Part shown: piece by piece, positions 26,548 through 35,832 of the stretch
Position numbering within the stretch: the stretch's first letter is position 1
How the letters are laid out: every line of letters begins with the position of its first letter
NCBI RefSeq assembly: GCF_019693215.1
Contig: NZ_CP081183.1
Span: 1,429,226 to 1,493,225, forward strand
Length of the DNA stretch: 64,000 nt
Source of the DNA: Salinarchaeum sp. IM2453
Lineage (GTDB): Archaea; Halobacteriota; Halobacteria; Halobacteriales; Salinarchaeaceae
Reading direction: 5' to 3'
Program-made: the position numbers and the translations under genes
Notes under the pieces: model-generated
The model's database searches: none
The model's input: only the letters and a program-made list of their open reading frames with translations
Told to the model about the DNA's origin: nothing

Positions 26548-27831
26548 ATGTCGCTACTTATCGAAGGAGGTCAGGTCCTCCGTCCTGATTTTTCAACGGA
26601 AAGAGCAGACGTTCTTGTTGAAGATGGAATAATTCAATCAATTGGCGATATTGAGGACGGCGACCGTATCCTCGATGCCACGGGGAGTATTGTTATACCG
26701 GGATTGATAAATGCACATACCCATGTCGCAATGACCTTGCTTCGGGGGTACTCTGACGATAAACAACTTGATGCTTGGCTACAGGAAGACATTTGGCCTG
26801 TTGAAGCAGAACTCACAGCGGCCGATGTTCGGGCAGGGGCTGAGCTTGGACTGATTGAGCTTATCAAATCTGGCACAACAGCAATTGCGGACATGTACTT
26901 CTCCATGGATGAGGTGGTAGACGCAGTACAGCAGGCCGGAATCCGTGCTCGTCTCGGATATGGTGCTATTACTGTTGGCAAGGATGATACCGACGCTCAC
27001 GAAGAAATGAAGACCAGCCTTGAGTTTGCTGTTGAATACGATGGATCTGCCGATGGACGAATCCGCACTGCATTTATGCCACATAGCCTCACAACAGTTG
27101 GTGAAGAGTACTACCGTGAATACATACCAAAGGCCCGTGACCACGAAATCCCAATTCATATTCATGCGAACGAAACACAGGACGAAGTAACCCCGATTGT
27201 CGAGGAACATAACAAGCGGCCTCTCAGATACGCTGCAGATATGGGACTGCTTGAACCAAGTGACTTCCTCGCACATGGAGTACATCTTGATGATTCTGAA
27301 ATATCACTACTTACTGACCGTGGGAGCAGTGTTATTCACTGTCCAGCTTCAAACATGAAACTAGCGAGTGGTGTTGCACCTGTACAGAAGCTGCTTGATG
27401 CGAATGTTTCAGTCGGACTTGGAACTGACGGTGCCGCCTCAAATAATACTCTGGATATGATTGATGAAATGAGGGATGCAGCACTACTCGGAAAAGTTGG
27501 TACGGGCGATGCTAGTGCAGTTCCAGCCGAGTCGGTTCTTCACATGGCGACAGCCGGTGGCGCGAATGCAATTGACATTGGAAGTGGGATTATTAAAGAA
27601 GGTGAGCCAGCTGACTTGGCAGTTATTGATCTTAACCGTCCGCATCTTAACCCTGTCCATGACCCAGTAAGCCATGTTGTTTATGCTGCCAACGGCGGTG
27701 ACGTCAGGCACACAATCTGTGATGGCCAAATCCTAATGCGTGATCGCACTGTCCTAACTCTTGATGAGCAAGCAGTCCGTCGTCGAGCTAACAACCGTGC
27801 AGAACAACTAATCGTCCGAGCAACCACATAG
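26548..27831 (+). CDS. mtaD: 5'-methylthioadenosine/S-adenosylhomocysteine deaminase family amidohydrolase
   Basis: A 427-aa metal-dependent amidohydrolase. The metal ligands are in NAHTHVAM (about residue 55), IHIHANETQ (about 205), FLAHGVHLD (about 240) and GLGTDGAASNN (about 290), in the order found in the MtaD/SAH deaminase/TrzN family. It probably deaminates methylthioadenosine, S-adenosylhomocysteine or adenosine-type by-products of SAM use. The position next to ahcY, 50 bases downstream, and behind a methyltransferase supports a role in clearing SAM by-products. Chlorohydrolase-type annotations of such proteins are usually misleading. Confidence 0.9.
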   Translation: MSLLIEGGQVLRPDFSTERADVLVEDGIIQSIGDIEDGDRILDATGSIVIPGLINAHTHVAMTLLRGYSDDKQLDAWLQEDIWPVEAELTAADVRAGAELGLIELIKSGTTAIADMYFSMDEVVDAVQQAGIRARLGYGAITVGKDDTDAHEEMKTSLEFAVEYDGSADGRIRTAFMPHSLTTVGEEYYREYIPKARDHEIPIHIHANETQDEVTPIVEEHNKRPLRYAADMGLLEPSDFLAHGVHLDDSEISLLTDRGSSVIHCPASNMKLASGVAPVQKLLDANVSVGLGTDGAASNNTLDMIDEMRDAALLGKVGTGDASAVPAESVLHMATAGGANAIDIGSGIIKEGEPADLAVIDLNRPHLNPVHDPVSHVVYAANGGDVRHTICDGQILMRDRTVLTLDEQAVRRRANNRAEQLIVRATT

Positions 27832-27881
27832 TGGACAGATAGTTCGGTATTGTTTTGAGTTGCCCGCCCTTCAGTTATTGT

Positions 27882-29165
27882 ATGTCAGAGTATCCTTCGA
27901 TTAGTAATCAGGTTGAAGACATTGATGCACTTCGAGAAGAAGGTCAGCAGAAAATGTCTTGGGCCCGCCAGCACATGCCAATAATCGAGCACCTTCGTGA
28001 AGATTATCGCTCAAACCAGCCCTTTGAAGGGTACACGATAGGCATGGCGATGCATGTTGAGGCTAAAACGGCTGTTCTAGTTGAACTCCTTGCCGAAGGA
28101 GGTGCGGAGGTAGCAATCACCGGCTGTAACCCTCTCTCGACGCACGATGATGTTTCTGTAGCACTTGATTCACACCCTTCTATCACCAGTTATGCTCGAC
28201 ACGGCGCTGAAGATGAAGACTACTATGCAGCAATTGATGCTGTTCTCTCTCACAGCCCTGAAATCACTATTGATGATGGAATGGATATGGTCGCTGCCGT
28301 CCATGAAGATCATCCAGAACTTATTGATACCATCATCGGTGGTGCAGAGGAGACCACAACCGGCGTACATCGATTGCGAGCTATGGATGAAGATGGTGAA
28401 CTAAACTACCCAGTATTTGCTGTCAATGATACGCCCATGAAAAGACTCTTCGATAATATTCATGGCACCGGTGAATCTTCATTAGCTAATATTGCGATGA
28501 CTACAAACCTATCATTCGCAGGTAAAACCGTAGTTGTCGGCGGCTATGGATACTGTGGAAAAGGGGTCGCAAAGAAAGCAGCAGGGCAGAATGCACACGT
28601 CATTGTCACTGAGGTTGAGCCCCGACGCGCACTCGAAGCTCATATGGAAGGATATGAAGTCATGCCGATGAACGAAGCAGCAGCCAAAGGGGATATCTTT
28701 ATCACAACAACTGGTAATCGGGATGTTATTACTGAAGATGACTTTGAGCAGCTGCGTGACGGTGCTGTTCTTGCTAATGCAGGTCACTTTGACGTAGAAA
28801 TAGACCTTGACACTCTTTCTGACATGGCAGCTGACCAATACACTGCTCGTGAAGGAGTAGAGGCTTATGAAATGCCGGATGGACGTCGGATCAATGTTCT
28901 CGCTGAAGGTCGGCTTGTTAACTTAGCCAGCCCGGTTTCTCTTGGCCATCCAGCAGAAGTGATGGACCAGAGCTTTGCTATTCAAGCTGTCTGTGTTCGT
29001 GAACTTATCGAGCATGGTGACAAGTATGAACCCGGAGTCCATGATGTTCCAGACCGTTTAGACCAAGAAATCGCTGAAATCAAACTCGACGCAGAGGGCG
29101 TTGATATTGACACACTTACTGATACACAACAGGAGTATCTCGACTCTTGGGACCACGGAACATAA
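27882..29165 (+). CDS. ahcY: Adenosylhomocysteinase
   Basis: A 427-aa enzyme hydrolysing S-adenosylhomocysteine to adenosine and homocysteine, removing product inhibition of methyltransferases. Motifs: GYTIGMAMHVEAKTAVLVELL (about residue 48), GGAEETTTGVHRLRAM (about 150), the NAD-binding VVVGGYGYCGKGVAKKAAG (about 216), FITTTGNRDVI (about 270) and LANAGHFDVEID (about 295). The ATG at 27882 gives the standard start MSEYPSISNQVED. It lies downstream of the MTA/SAH deaminase, so the two handle related by-products. Confidence 0.95.
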   Translation: MSEYPSISNQVEDIDALREEGQQKMSWARQHMPIIEHLREDYRSNQPFEGYTIGMAMHVEAKTAVLVELLAEGGAEVAITGCNPLSTHDDVSVALDSHPSITSYARHGAEDEDYYAAIDAVLSHSPEITIDDGMDMVAAVHEDHPELIDTIIGGAEETTTGVHRLRAMDEDGELNYPVFAVNDTPMKRLFDNIHGTGESSLANIAMTTNLSFAGKTVVVGGYGYCGKGVAKKAAGQNAHVIVTEVEPRRALEAHMEGYEVMPMNEAAAKGDIFITTTGNRDVITEDDFEQLRDGAVLANAGHFDVEIDLDTLSDMAADQYTAREGVEAYEMPDGRRINVLAEGRLVNLASPVSLGHPAEVMDQSFAIQAVCVRELIEHGDKYEPGVHDVPDRLDQEIAEIKLDAEGVDIDTLTDTQQEYLDSWDHGT

Positions 29166-29292
29166 CCCCCATAGACGGGATATACTGAGTACTTCGGGTA
29201 TCGATCATGAAGCAGCTTCCCGATTGGCTAGCTATCTCACACTAGTTAATTTCAGAATGGAATAAATACCCCAGGTTCTGTTTTGTATTTAT

Positions 29293-29802
29293 ATGTCGAA
29301 TTCGAAGGGCGATCGGCGTGAACGTGAACTAGTAAATCTCCTTGACGATGCTGGATTTGCTGTTATGCGCGCACCAGCCAGTGGGAGTGCCACAGAACGC
29401 GAACTTCCCGATGTTTTGGCCGGAAACACTGAACGGTTTTACGCAATTGAAGCCAAGTCGAGTGCGAGCGATTCCATCTATATCGGTGGTGAGGAAGTAG
29501 AAGCTTTGGTTTACTTTGCACAAAACTTTGGCGCAAAACCTCGTATTGGTGTTCGATTTGACCGTGAAGACTGGTATTTCTTCCATCCTTCTGAACTATA
29601 TGTCACTGATGGTGGTAACTACCGCGTTAAACGATCAACTGCTATCGCTGAGGGGACCGATTTTAACGAGCTCGCTGGCCATTCCAAACAGACCCGACTT
29701 GTAGACGATGAGGATGAGGAATCTCCGGTCCGTGATATTCTTGAAGCTGTTGAGTCTGGATCAATCTCTATTGAAGAAGCCGAGGCAATTTTGGACGCGT
29801 AA
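29293..29802 (+). CDS. hjc: Holliday junction resolvase Hjc
   Basis: A 169-aa archaeal resolvase. The nuclease motif is complete: glutamate in [12 protein letters not shown] (about residue 10), Asp in ELPDVLAG (about 40) and the E-x-K of YAIEAKSS (about 52-56). The PD-(D/E)XK core ends by about residue 120, after which there is an acidic haloarchaeal tail ([31 protein letters not shown]). It cleaves four-way junctions in recombination. The gene stands alone with an A/T-rich promoter region just upstream. Confidence 0.93.
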   Translation: MSNSKGDRRERELVNLLDDAGFAVMRAPASGSATERELPDVLAGNTERFYAIEAKSSASDSIYIGGEEVEALVYFAQNFGAKPRIGVRFDREDWYFFHPSELYVTDGGNYRVKRSTAIAEGTDFNELAGHSKQTRLVDDEDEESPVRDILEAVESGSISIEEAEAILDA

Positions 29803-29869
29803 CTATCTAACAATTACTTTGCGTAACTAAGCTCGCTTCGAAGCGCTTTTTTTACCGGGTTTGGTTGTT

Positions 29870-30127
29870 ATGAGTATGAGCGATGATGACAGTATCCCTC
29901 GGTGGGTTCTCGAAACGGCCGTTGCTGCTGGATCCGTTATTGCAGTGATTGGGGCGCTTTATTATATCGGCCTTTCATACGAGTTTGATCCGATATATGA
30001 GGCCGAGCAAGGAGGCGAAATCCTCGTTTATGCCCTCATTGGCTTCATCTTGTTTATGGCCGCTGTTGGTCTGCTGATTGCCATGAATATCATCCCGCTT
30101 CGTGAAGAAGACGGTAATGCAACATAA
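29870..30127 (+). CDS. Small two-helix membrane protein
   Basis: An 85-aa protein with two predicted membrane helices: AVAAGSVIAVIGALYYIGL (about residues 16-34) and VYALIGFILFMAAVGLLIAM (about 52-71), linked by an acidic loop and ending in an acidic tail. It is a conserved-looking haloarchaeal type (DUF7472-like) without known function. ATG at 29870 is chosen; an in-frame TTG at 29861 is less likely. It follows hjc by 67 bases on the same strand. Confidence 0.78.
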   Translation: MSMSDDDSIPRWVLETAVAAGSVIAVIGALYYIGLSYEFDPIYEAEQGGEILVYALIGFILFMAAVGLLIAMNIIPLREEDGNAT

Positions 30128-30277
30128 ATAGGCTTTCTGTCTACTTCTTTGCTATACCTTATTACAATCCTTGCATCTCCATTTTGCCTGAAAAATCGGT
30201 TAACGTAACGGCTTCGCGACTGCTCTCGTACAGCTACCTTTGCTGTACTGAGAAAGAATCAGACTTGCACAAGTCGC

Positions 30278-31285
30278 TCATTGGTCGATCTTTCGCTCGT
30301 AATATTCAATAGGATGGTTGATCTCCTTGCATAGCTCATCCTTGTTCACACACAGATCATACTCAACCATTGTCGTACAACTTGGGGGTGCATACTCGCC
30401 ACCCCTTTTATCTCGTAGATGCGCTAACTGGTATGCGATTTCTTCTTTACTTATCTCCTGATCTATGAACTCATATACCTCGTCTTTATCCATCTCCATC
30501 CCTGCCAAAAATGCAACTACTGCAAATTGCCCGGGTAATTCAACCGAATCTCCCGACCGAATTTGACGAAGTAGTGCAGTCATGCATGGAGGAAATGCAG
30601 GCTCGTCTATTGTTTCGTACGACAGCGAAAACTCATGTCCTGCGAGCAGCTCAGAGAGTTCTTCTTTCTCTTCGGCTAGTGTATCCGCAATCGAATCGGG
30701 CACTTGCAGTGGTAATCCCTCTGTGACTCGATTTACAACTGCCTCCTCAAGCAACATCAACAATTCTTCTTCGGTGACTGGAACTTCTCCAGCTGTGACA
30801 GCCCGCTCCACCAGTCGCCATTTCTGATCTTCAAGATTTCTTGAGAGTTGCAGATATGTGGATACGTCCATCTGAAACGATCCATCTCGATTCTGTGTAA
30901 TCTGATGGCTGAGATTAAACTCATCAAGCAGACGGCTGATTGTCAACTGTGGCCTCTGTATGGAACGCCCTGTGTCTTTTGTTCCAATATCTGCCTCAAA
31001 TCGCTGTCGAGCAGTCGCTGCTTCTGCTCTAGCGTATGTGTCAGTTGCCATTGGGTCATCAATCAGCGAAATAAGTACTCGAGCCACTGGATATGAGAGT
31101 AACTCAACGCGATTCCTGCGCGGATCGCCAATGTGTCCTTCTGACAGTCCCGATTTAATCCGCGCTTTGCTTCGACGAACAACTGCAGTCTCATTTTCAA
31201 CCACATCCAACAGGTCGATTCCCGCATTCTCAACAGCAGTTCGTGCGCTTTCGAAGAACGGATACCGGGCGTGCAACCGGTCCAT
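30278..31285 (-). CDS. priL: DNA primase large subunit
   Basis: A 335-aa PriL. The start MDRLHARYPFFESARTAVE and the early helical region (SYPVARVLISLIDD, about residue 65) are typical. The four Fe-S cluster cysteines are in FPPCMTALL (about 233), PPSCTTMVEYDLCVN (about 303-313) and DELCKEINHPIEYYERK (about 320). It partners the catalytic PriS, which is not in this window, to make RNA primers. It is slightly shorter than many archaeal PriL proteins. It is divergent from cysteine synthase copy 2, with a 218-base gap. Confidence 0.94.
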   Translation of the reverse strand: MDRLHARYPFFESARTAVENAGIDLLDVVENETAVVRRSKARIKSGLSEGHIGDPRRNRVELLSYPVARVLISLIDDPMATDTYARAEAATARQRFEADIGTKDTGRSIQRPQLTISRLLDEFNLSHQITQNRDGSFQMDVSTYLQLSRNLEDQKWRLVERAVTAGEVPVTEEELLMLLEEAVVNRVTEGLPLQVPDSIADTLAEEKEELSELLAGHEFSLSYETIDEPAFPPCMTALLRQIRSGDSVELPGQFAVVAFLAGMEMDKDEVYEFIDQEISKEEIAYQLAHLRDKRGGEYAPPSCTTMVEYDLCVNKDELCKEINHPIEYYERKIDQ

Positions 31286-31503
31286 GTCGTGATGCCTCTG
31301 TTTAGTTTGATCTTTTCGGTGCTTAATAGTCGTTGGATTTCACTTTGACATATCTCTTGAACAGCTCAGATATCACCTGTGATTTCCACAGAAGAATCAA
31401 AACAAATCACCATGGAAATTTCCCCTGCGGTTGCTGACATAACCTCCACATATATTAGCGCTACAAGTAGCGATTAAGGCAATTGACACATATATGTACG
31501 ACA

Positions 31504-32397
31504 ATGCGCGATTCGATTGTTGAAACTCTGGGTACGCCTCTCGTGCGTATTGCTGACCTTGATGGACGAACAGTTGCTGCGAAAATTGAATCATTCAATC
31601 CCAGCGGATCTGCGAAGGCCCGACCTGCCATTGCTATGATTCGGCAAGCAGAACAGGATGGAAAAATCTCGCCTGGAGACCGAATTGTAGAGCCAACGAG
31701 CGGTAATACTGGTATTGGGCTTGCAATGGCATGTGCTGCACTTGATTATGAATTGACGGTTGTCATGCCGGCCTCAAAGTCTTCTGAACGAAGACAGCTC
31801 ATGCGTGCGTATGGAGCCGACATCGAGCTAGTTGAAGGTGAAATTGATACAGCCCGTGAACGTGCAAAAGAGATTGCAGATAATGGCGCTGCATATCTTA
31901 ACCAGTTCTCTAATCCGGCAAATCCTCAGTCTCACTACCGCGGCACTGGTAGAGAAATTCTCAATCAAGTAGGTGACCGATCCATTGATGCGTTTGTTGC
32001 CGGTGTTGGAACCGGTGGGACAATCTCTGGAACCGGGAAACGTCTTCGAGAAATATTTCCTGATATACAGATTGTGGCCGTTGAGCCGGAACGAAATGCA
32101 GTTTTATCTACAGGGGTTTCTGGAGATGATAACTTCCAAGGCATGGGTCCTGGATTTATAAGCGAAAATCTCGACCAATCCATTATTGACGAAATCAAAA
32201 CTGTTGCTCTTGAAGATGCAGAACAAGAGTGCCGCCGCTTAGCGAAACAACAAGGAATCCTTGTTGGCCAGTCAAGTGGTGCCATGTCGATTACTGCCAA
32301 ATCAGTTGCTCGCCAGCTTCCAGAAGGATCACTTGTTGTTACTGTATTTTGGGACTCAGGTGAACGATATCTCTCTACAGGATTATTTGACGAGTAA
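31504..32397 (+). CDS. cysK: Cysteine synthase family protein (PLP-dependent), copy 2
   Basis: A 297-aa fold-type II PLP enzyme. NPSGSAKARPA holds the PLP lysine (about residue 37; the following Asp of the usual KDR is Ala), EPTSGNTGIGLAMA is the substrate loop (about 64) and GVGTGGTISGTGKRL the phosphate loop (about 167). It differs enough from copy 1 (8214-9122) that they are ancient paralogues rather than a recent duplication, and substrates may differ. ATG at 31504 is used. A run of six T directly after the stop could end the transcript, and the third TnpB element begins 25 bases later. Confidence 0.92.
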   Translation: MRDSIVETLGTPLVRIADLDGRTVAAKIESFNPSGSAKARPAIAMIRQAEQDGKISPGDRIVEPTSGNTGIGLAMACAALDYELTVVMPASKSSERRQLMRAYGADIELVEGEIDTARERAKEIADNGAAYLNQFSNPANPQSHYRGTGREILNQVGDRSIDAFVAGVGTGGTISGTGKRLREIFPDIQIVAVEPERNAVLSTGVSGDDNFQGMGPGFISENLDQSIIDEIKTVALEDAEQECRRLAKQQGILVGQSSGAMSITAKSVARQLPEGSLVVTVFWDSGERYLSTGLFDE

Positions 32398-32421
32398 TTT
32401 TTTAACGTTTACAGGCTACGT

Positions 32422-32464
32422 CCCCGTCCTCAAGGAGCGACCGAAGGGAGCGAGTAGGGCGGGG
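32422..32464 (+). repeat. Type B hairpin, left of the third TnpB
   Basis: Outer stem CCCCGTCCT pairs with AGGGCGGGG over nine positions with one G-U, enclosing CAAGGAGCGA and GAGCGAGT segments that match the right-hand copy. The inner stem is weaker than in the other copies. It begins 25 bases after the cysteine synthase stop. Confidence 0.7.
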
Positions 32465-32524
32465 ATACAGCCGTTCGCTCCTTTTCCCGAATGTTCAAGT
32501 GACAGGCAACCCAATAAGTCAGTA

Positions 32525-33844
32525 GTGGTTGAGGAGACGTTCAAGTACGCTGCAACGCCGGAAGACGCCGAGACAGCGACTGCTGCATGGGCCGATATTC
32601 AAACGTGTCGGGAAGTATACAATCACGCGCTCACACAAGAATATCGGCCACGTCCAGACTACAACAAACCATCGTACCGGGAGATGCAGAACAAACTCAC
32701 CGGCCCAACCGGGTGGAAGAAACGCTGGCCGGAATGGAAGAACGTGTATTCCAAGTGCCTGCAAATGGCTATCCGGCGCATCAAACAAAGCGAAACAGTG
32801 CTTGAATCACTCCAAGACCGAGGGTACGACGTTGGACGGTTGAAATGGAAACCACCGCGAGAGTTCCGCAGCATCGTGTACAACCAATCCGGTTTCGACG
32901 TGGATCATAACACGGACCGGACTGACCACGCAATCGTGAACTTCTCCAAAATCGGTGACTTCCATCTCACCTACCACCGCCCACTCCCCGACGACGGCGA
33001 GATTACACAAATCATCCTGAAAAAAGAGAAAACCGGTGACTGGTCTGTCAGCATCGTCGTTGAGTACGACCCGGACTACCCGGAGAAACCGCCTGTCGAG
33101 GATATTGACCCGGTAGATACAGTCGGGATTGACCTCGGTATCACGAAGTTCATTCACGACTCAGACGGTCGGTCGTTCAAATCACTTGACGAACAGCGTG
33201 ACCGCGATCGCATCGAACGCCGACACCGCAATCTCTCCCGAAAAACATACGACTCGAACAACTGGAAGACAGCTCGGCGGAAACTCGCTCAGGCATACGA
33301 CCGGTTGCAGAACCGTCGTGAAGACTACCGGGAGAAACTCGCCAATGAATACACCACTCGGTACGACGCAGTGTTTCTCGAAGACATGGACGTGAAAGCG
33401 ATGACAGAAAATGGTGGGAACAGTCGGAACATTGCATCGATGTCGTGGCGGGAAACGATTCAAGCGTTCAAACGTCACGGGAAGAAAAACGGGTGTCACG
33501 TGATTGAAGTGCCGCCAGAAGGCACGACGAAACGCTGTTCACAATGTGGGTGTGAGACAGACAAACCGTTATGGGTACGTGAGCATTCCTGCCCGGCGTG
33601 TGGGTTCGAAGCTGACAGGGACTACAATGCGGCCTTAGAAATCAAGCGTCTGGGGCTGGAGCAACTTGGAGTGGAAGCACAGACGATGACAGTAGGTCAG
33701 GGCATGGCCGAATCAACGCCTGTGGAGACTGTGCTCCCTGGGAAGACTGAGACGGAAGTCAGTAATGTCTCTCCAAAGCGCGTCGTTGAACCAGGAAGCC
33801 CCTGCCTCAAGGAGCCGCCGAAGGCGGCGAGTAGGCAGGGGTAG
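32525..33844 (+). CDS. tnpB: TnpB RNA-guided endonuclease family protein, complete
   Basis: A 439-aa TnpB of a different subgroup from the other two in the window. Start is GTG at 32525, giving MVEETFKYAATPEDAE; the frame is open further upstream but that part runs through the hairpin and the cysteine synthase gene. The RuvC acids are intact: VGIDLGITKF (about residue 200), VFLEDMDVKAM (about 285) and FEADRDYNAALEI (about 362). The zinc ribbon is RCSQCGC...HSCPACGF. The last codons read through the right-hand type B hairpin (ending KEPPKAASRQG), so the 3' end of the gene and the element end are the same DNA. It is apparently functional. Confidence 0.93.
   Translation: MVEETFKYAATPEDAETATAAWADIQTCREVYNHALTQEYRPRPDYNKPSYREMQNKLTGPTGWKKRWPEWKNVYSKCLQMAIRRIKQSETVLESLQDRGYDVGRLKWKPPREFRSIVYNQSGFDVDHNTDRTDHAIVNFSKIGDFHLTYHRPLPDDGEITQIILKKEKTGDWSVSIVVEYDPDYPEKPPVEDIDPVDTVGIDLGITKFIHDSDGRSFKSLDEQRDRDRIERRHRNLSRKTYDSNNWKTARRKLAQAYDRLQNRREDYREKLANEYTTRYDAVFLEDMDVKAMTENGGNSRNIASMSWRETIQAFKRHGKKNGCHVIEVPPEGTTKRCSQCGCETDKPLWVREHSCPACGFEADRDYNAALEIKRLGLEQLGVEAQTMTVGQGMAESTPVETVLPGKTETEVSNVSPKRVVEPGSPCLKEPPKAASRQG
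33799..33841 (+). repeat. Type B hairpin, right of the third TnpB (best-preserved copy)
   Basis: Outer stem CCCCTGCCT with AGGCAGGGG (nine perfect pairs) encloses a second hairpin CCGCC-GAA-GGCGG (five perfect pairs), with CAAGGAG and CGAGT in the internal loop. It lies inside the final codons of tnpB, directly before the TAG stop. It could be both the transposon right end and the core of the TnpB guide RNA (inference from the TnpB family). Confidence 0.75.
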
Positions 33845-33850
33845 TTCACT

Positions 33851-34321
33851 TCAGCCGGTAAACTCGTCTTCTGTAATCCGTACAATCACCGTATCATCGA
33901 CGTCTTGGAGGTCATATTCTGGTGTTTCTTCCTCTGACCGCCGCACGTACAATGGTTCTACCAGCCTTTTTTGATCTACTGGAGAGTCTTCCTTTACTCC
34001 GTATATCATCAGATATTCACCTGTCTCATCTGGATCTTGTTCTCCAGCACGAACTTTTTCGGCAAGTGACCGTGAGAGCCACTCATCTTTACCGATTGAT
34101 GTGTCCCTTACAAGTGATTGCTTAACAAACCTAGTGATATGCCAGTTTATGTCATTAAGCAACGCTACTGCTGTCCCAATACTCAGTGTCTCAATATGGA
34201 TTGAGTTTTCATATGGTTGTGTAATATCATACGCGGCTAATGCTTCTCTAGATGTTTCACGGGACAATAGTTCTGCTCGGATGCTAATATCATCTGCCCC
34301 GAGCAATACGACTTCCGTCAC
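33851..34321 (-). CDS. Conserved haloarchaeal DUF5804 protein
   Basis: A 156-aa protein: MTEVVLLGADDISIRAELLSRETSREALAAYDITQPYENS, with a middle part GTAVALLNDINWHITRFVKQSLVRD and a C-terminal EPLYVRRSEEE...DVDDTVIVRITEDEF. The pattern matches the DUF5804 family, of unknown function. The last two residues and stop lie next to the TnpB element end (stop only 6 bases from the tnpB stop), so the C-terminus may have been slightly altered by the insertion. It is divergent from ftsZ. Confidence 0.85.
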   Translation of the reverse strand: MTEVVLLGADDISIRAELLSRETSREALAAYDITQPYENSIHIETLSIGTAVALLNDINWHITRFVKQSLVRDTSIGKDEWLSRSLAEKVRAGEQDPDETGEYLMIYGVKEDSPVDQKRLVEPLYVRRSEEETPEYDLQDVDDTVIVRITEDEFTG

Positions 34322-34424
34322 AATTTATACTTTCTTTGCCACGATTTTGTGAATTTCGATGCCGTATGACGCCTGTCATGCATAGGGGAAACATAATTAC
34401 GCTCCAGATACAACAGATGGTCAA

Positions 34425-35606
34425 ATGGATTCAATTATTGACGAAGCTATTGAAGAAGCGGAGGAACGCGACGGCTCCGCTGAGTTCACTGACGAAAATA
34501 CCGGCACTGAATCTCAGTCCCGATCAGGTAGCATGACTGATGAAGAGTTGTACGATGTCCTTGAAGACCTCCAAACGGACATCACTGTTGTTGGCTGTGG
34601 TGGAGCAGGCAGCAACACAATTAACAGAATGCATGAAGAGGGAATCCATGGTGCTCGACTGATCGCTGCAAATACTGATGTCCAACATCTCGTCGAAATT
34701 GAAGCCGATGAGAAAATCCTCATTGGTGAACAAAAAACGGGCGGCCGTGGTGCTGGATCTCTTCCACAGGTTGGAGAAGAAGCTGCTCTGGAAAGCCAAG
34801 ACGAGATTCTAAACGCAATTGACGGCTCTGACATGGTGTTTGTTACTGCCGGGCTTGGTGGAGGAACTGGCACTGGGGCGGCTCCTGTCGTTGCAAAGGC
34901 TGCTCGTGAATCTGGAGCCCTGACTATTTCTGTTGTCACGACGCCCTTTACTGCTGAGGGTGAAGTCCGTCGTACAAACGCTGAGGCCGGTCTCGAACGA
35001 CTTCGAGATGTATCGGATACTGTTATCGTTGTCCCAAATGACCGACTTCTTGATTCAGTCGGTAAACTGCCTGTTCAACAGGCGTTTAAGGTCTCCGATG
35101 AGGTACTGATGCGGTCTGTCAAAGGGATCACTGAACTGATTACCAAATCAGGCCTTGTGAATCTCGACTTTGCTGACGTTCGGACTGTCATGGAACGAGG
35201 TGGCGTTGCAATGATTGGTCTTGGTGAGTCCGACTCAGAAGCCAAGGCTGAGGACTCAGTCAAGAGCGCTCTCCGGTCTCCCCTCCTTGATGTTGACATC
35301 TCCGGTGCTAATTCCGCACTTGTCAATGTTACCGGCGGCCAAGATATGGCAATTGAGGAAGCTGAAGGTGTTGTTGAAGAAATCTATGACCGAATTGATC
35401 CAGATGCTCGTATCATCTGGGGAACCTCCATTGACGAATCACTCGAAGGAACCATGCGTACGATGGTTGTTGTTACCGGTGTTGAATCCCCACAAATCTA
35501 TGGCGGAGGCACGCAGCCCGAAATCGGTGGATCCTCCTCTTCCGAATCCAATTCAAGTTCAAGTCCAAGTGAGCCAAGCGACCAAGGGATTGACTTCATT
35601 GAATAA
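34425..35606 (+). CDS. ftsZ1: Cell division protein FtsZ, FtsZ1 type
   Basis: A 393-aa tubulin-family GTPase. [17 protein letters not shown] (about residue 52), the tubulin signature [15 protein letters not shown] (about 140), T5/T6 [24 protein letters not shown] (about 170) and the T7 catalytic loop [11 protein letters not shown] (about 245) are all present. The acidic N-terminal extension and the short tail ending DQGIDFIE are those of FtsZ1. Haloarchaea usually have FtsZ1 and FtsZ2, FtsZ1 acting as the assembly scaffold of the division ring. The downstream secE-spt5 order is a common archaeal arrangement. Confidence 0.96.
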   Translation: MDSIIDEAIEEAEERDGSAEFTDENTGTESQSRSGSMTDEELYDVLEDLQTDITVVGCGGAGSNTINRMHEEGIHGARLIAANTDVQHLVEIEADEKILIGEQKTGGRGAGSLPQVGEEAALESQDEILNAIDGSDMVFVTAGLGGGTGTGAAPVVAKAARESGALTISVVTTPFTAEGEVRRTNAEAGLERLRDVSDTVIVVPNDRLLDSVGKLPVQQAFKVSDEVLMRSVKGITELITKSGLVNLDFADVRTVMERGGVAMIGLGESDSEAKAEDSVKSALRSPLLDVDISGANSALVNVTGGQDMAIEEAEGVVEEIYDRIDPDARIIWGTSIDESLEGTMRTMVVVTGVESPQIYGGGTQPEIGGSSSSESNSSSSPSEPSDQGIDFIE

Positions 35607-35660
35607 CGACGCTGCACCAACAGATAGAAGGGTGTCGACTAGCCTATATCAAACCAAGAG

Positions 35661-35828
35661 ATGAACGTTCCAACTGATCTTACCTCATATGTCAGGGTCT
35701 TGCGTATGGCAAGCACCCCGTCGTGGCAAGAGTTTTCGCAGGTTGCAAAAGTCGCTGCTATTGGAATCCTGCTTATCGGATTTATCGGCTTCACAATCTT
35801 TGTTTTAATGAGTTTCCTACCAGGGTGA
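35661..35828 (+). CDS. secE: Protein translocase subunit SecE (Sec61 gamma)
   Basis: A 55-aa single-pass membrane protein: MNVPTDLTSYVRVLRMASTPSWQEFSQVAKVAA amphipathic helix, then IGILLIGFIGFTIFVLMSFL membrane helix. The TPSWQEF segment is the usual SecE hinge. It works with SecY and SecG in the translocation pore. It lies 4 bases before spt5, and the secE-spt5 pair behind ftsZ is a conserved archaeal gene order that supports the call. It is too short for a 60-residue cut-off. Confidence 0.95.
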   Translation: MNVPTDLTSYVRVLRMASTPSWQEFSQVAKVAAIGILLIGFIGFTIFVLMSFLPG

Positions 35829-35832
35829 TATC

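Larger units (their letters stand above)
32422..33841 (+). mobile_element. IS1341-type TnpB element flanked by type B hairpins
   Basis: A single tnpB gene lies between two same-orientation copies of the type B two-stem motif (32422-32464 and 33799-33841). The element is inserted between the cysteine synthase and DUF5804 genes without evident damage to the first. There is no tnpA. The left and right limits are taken from the hairpins; true cleavage sites could be slightly outside. Confidence 0.6.

Noticed and set aside
32261-32524. An N-terminal extension of the third TnpB by 88 residues
   Set aside because: It would be read out of frame through the end of the cysteine synthase gene and the left hairpin; homologous TnpBs start at the GTG at 32525.
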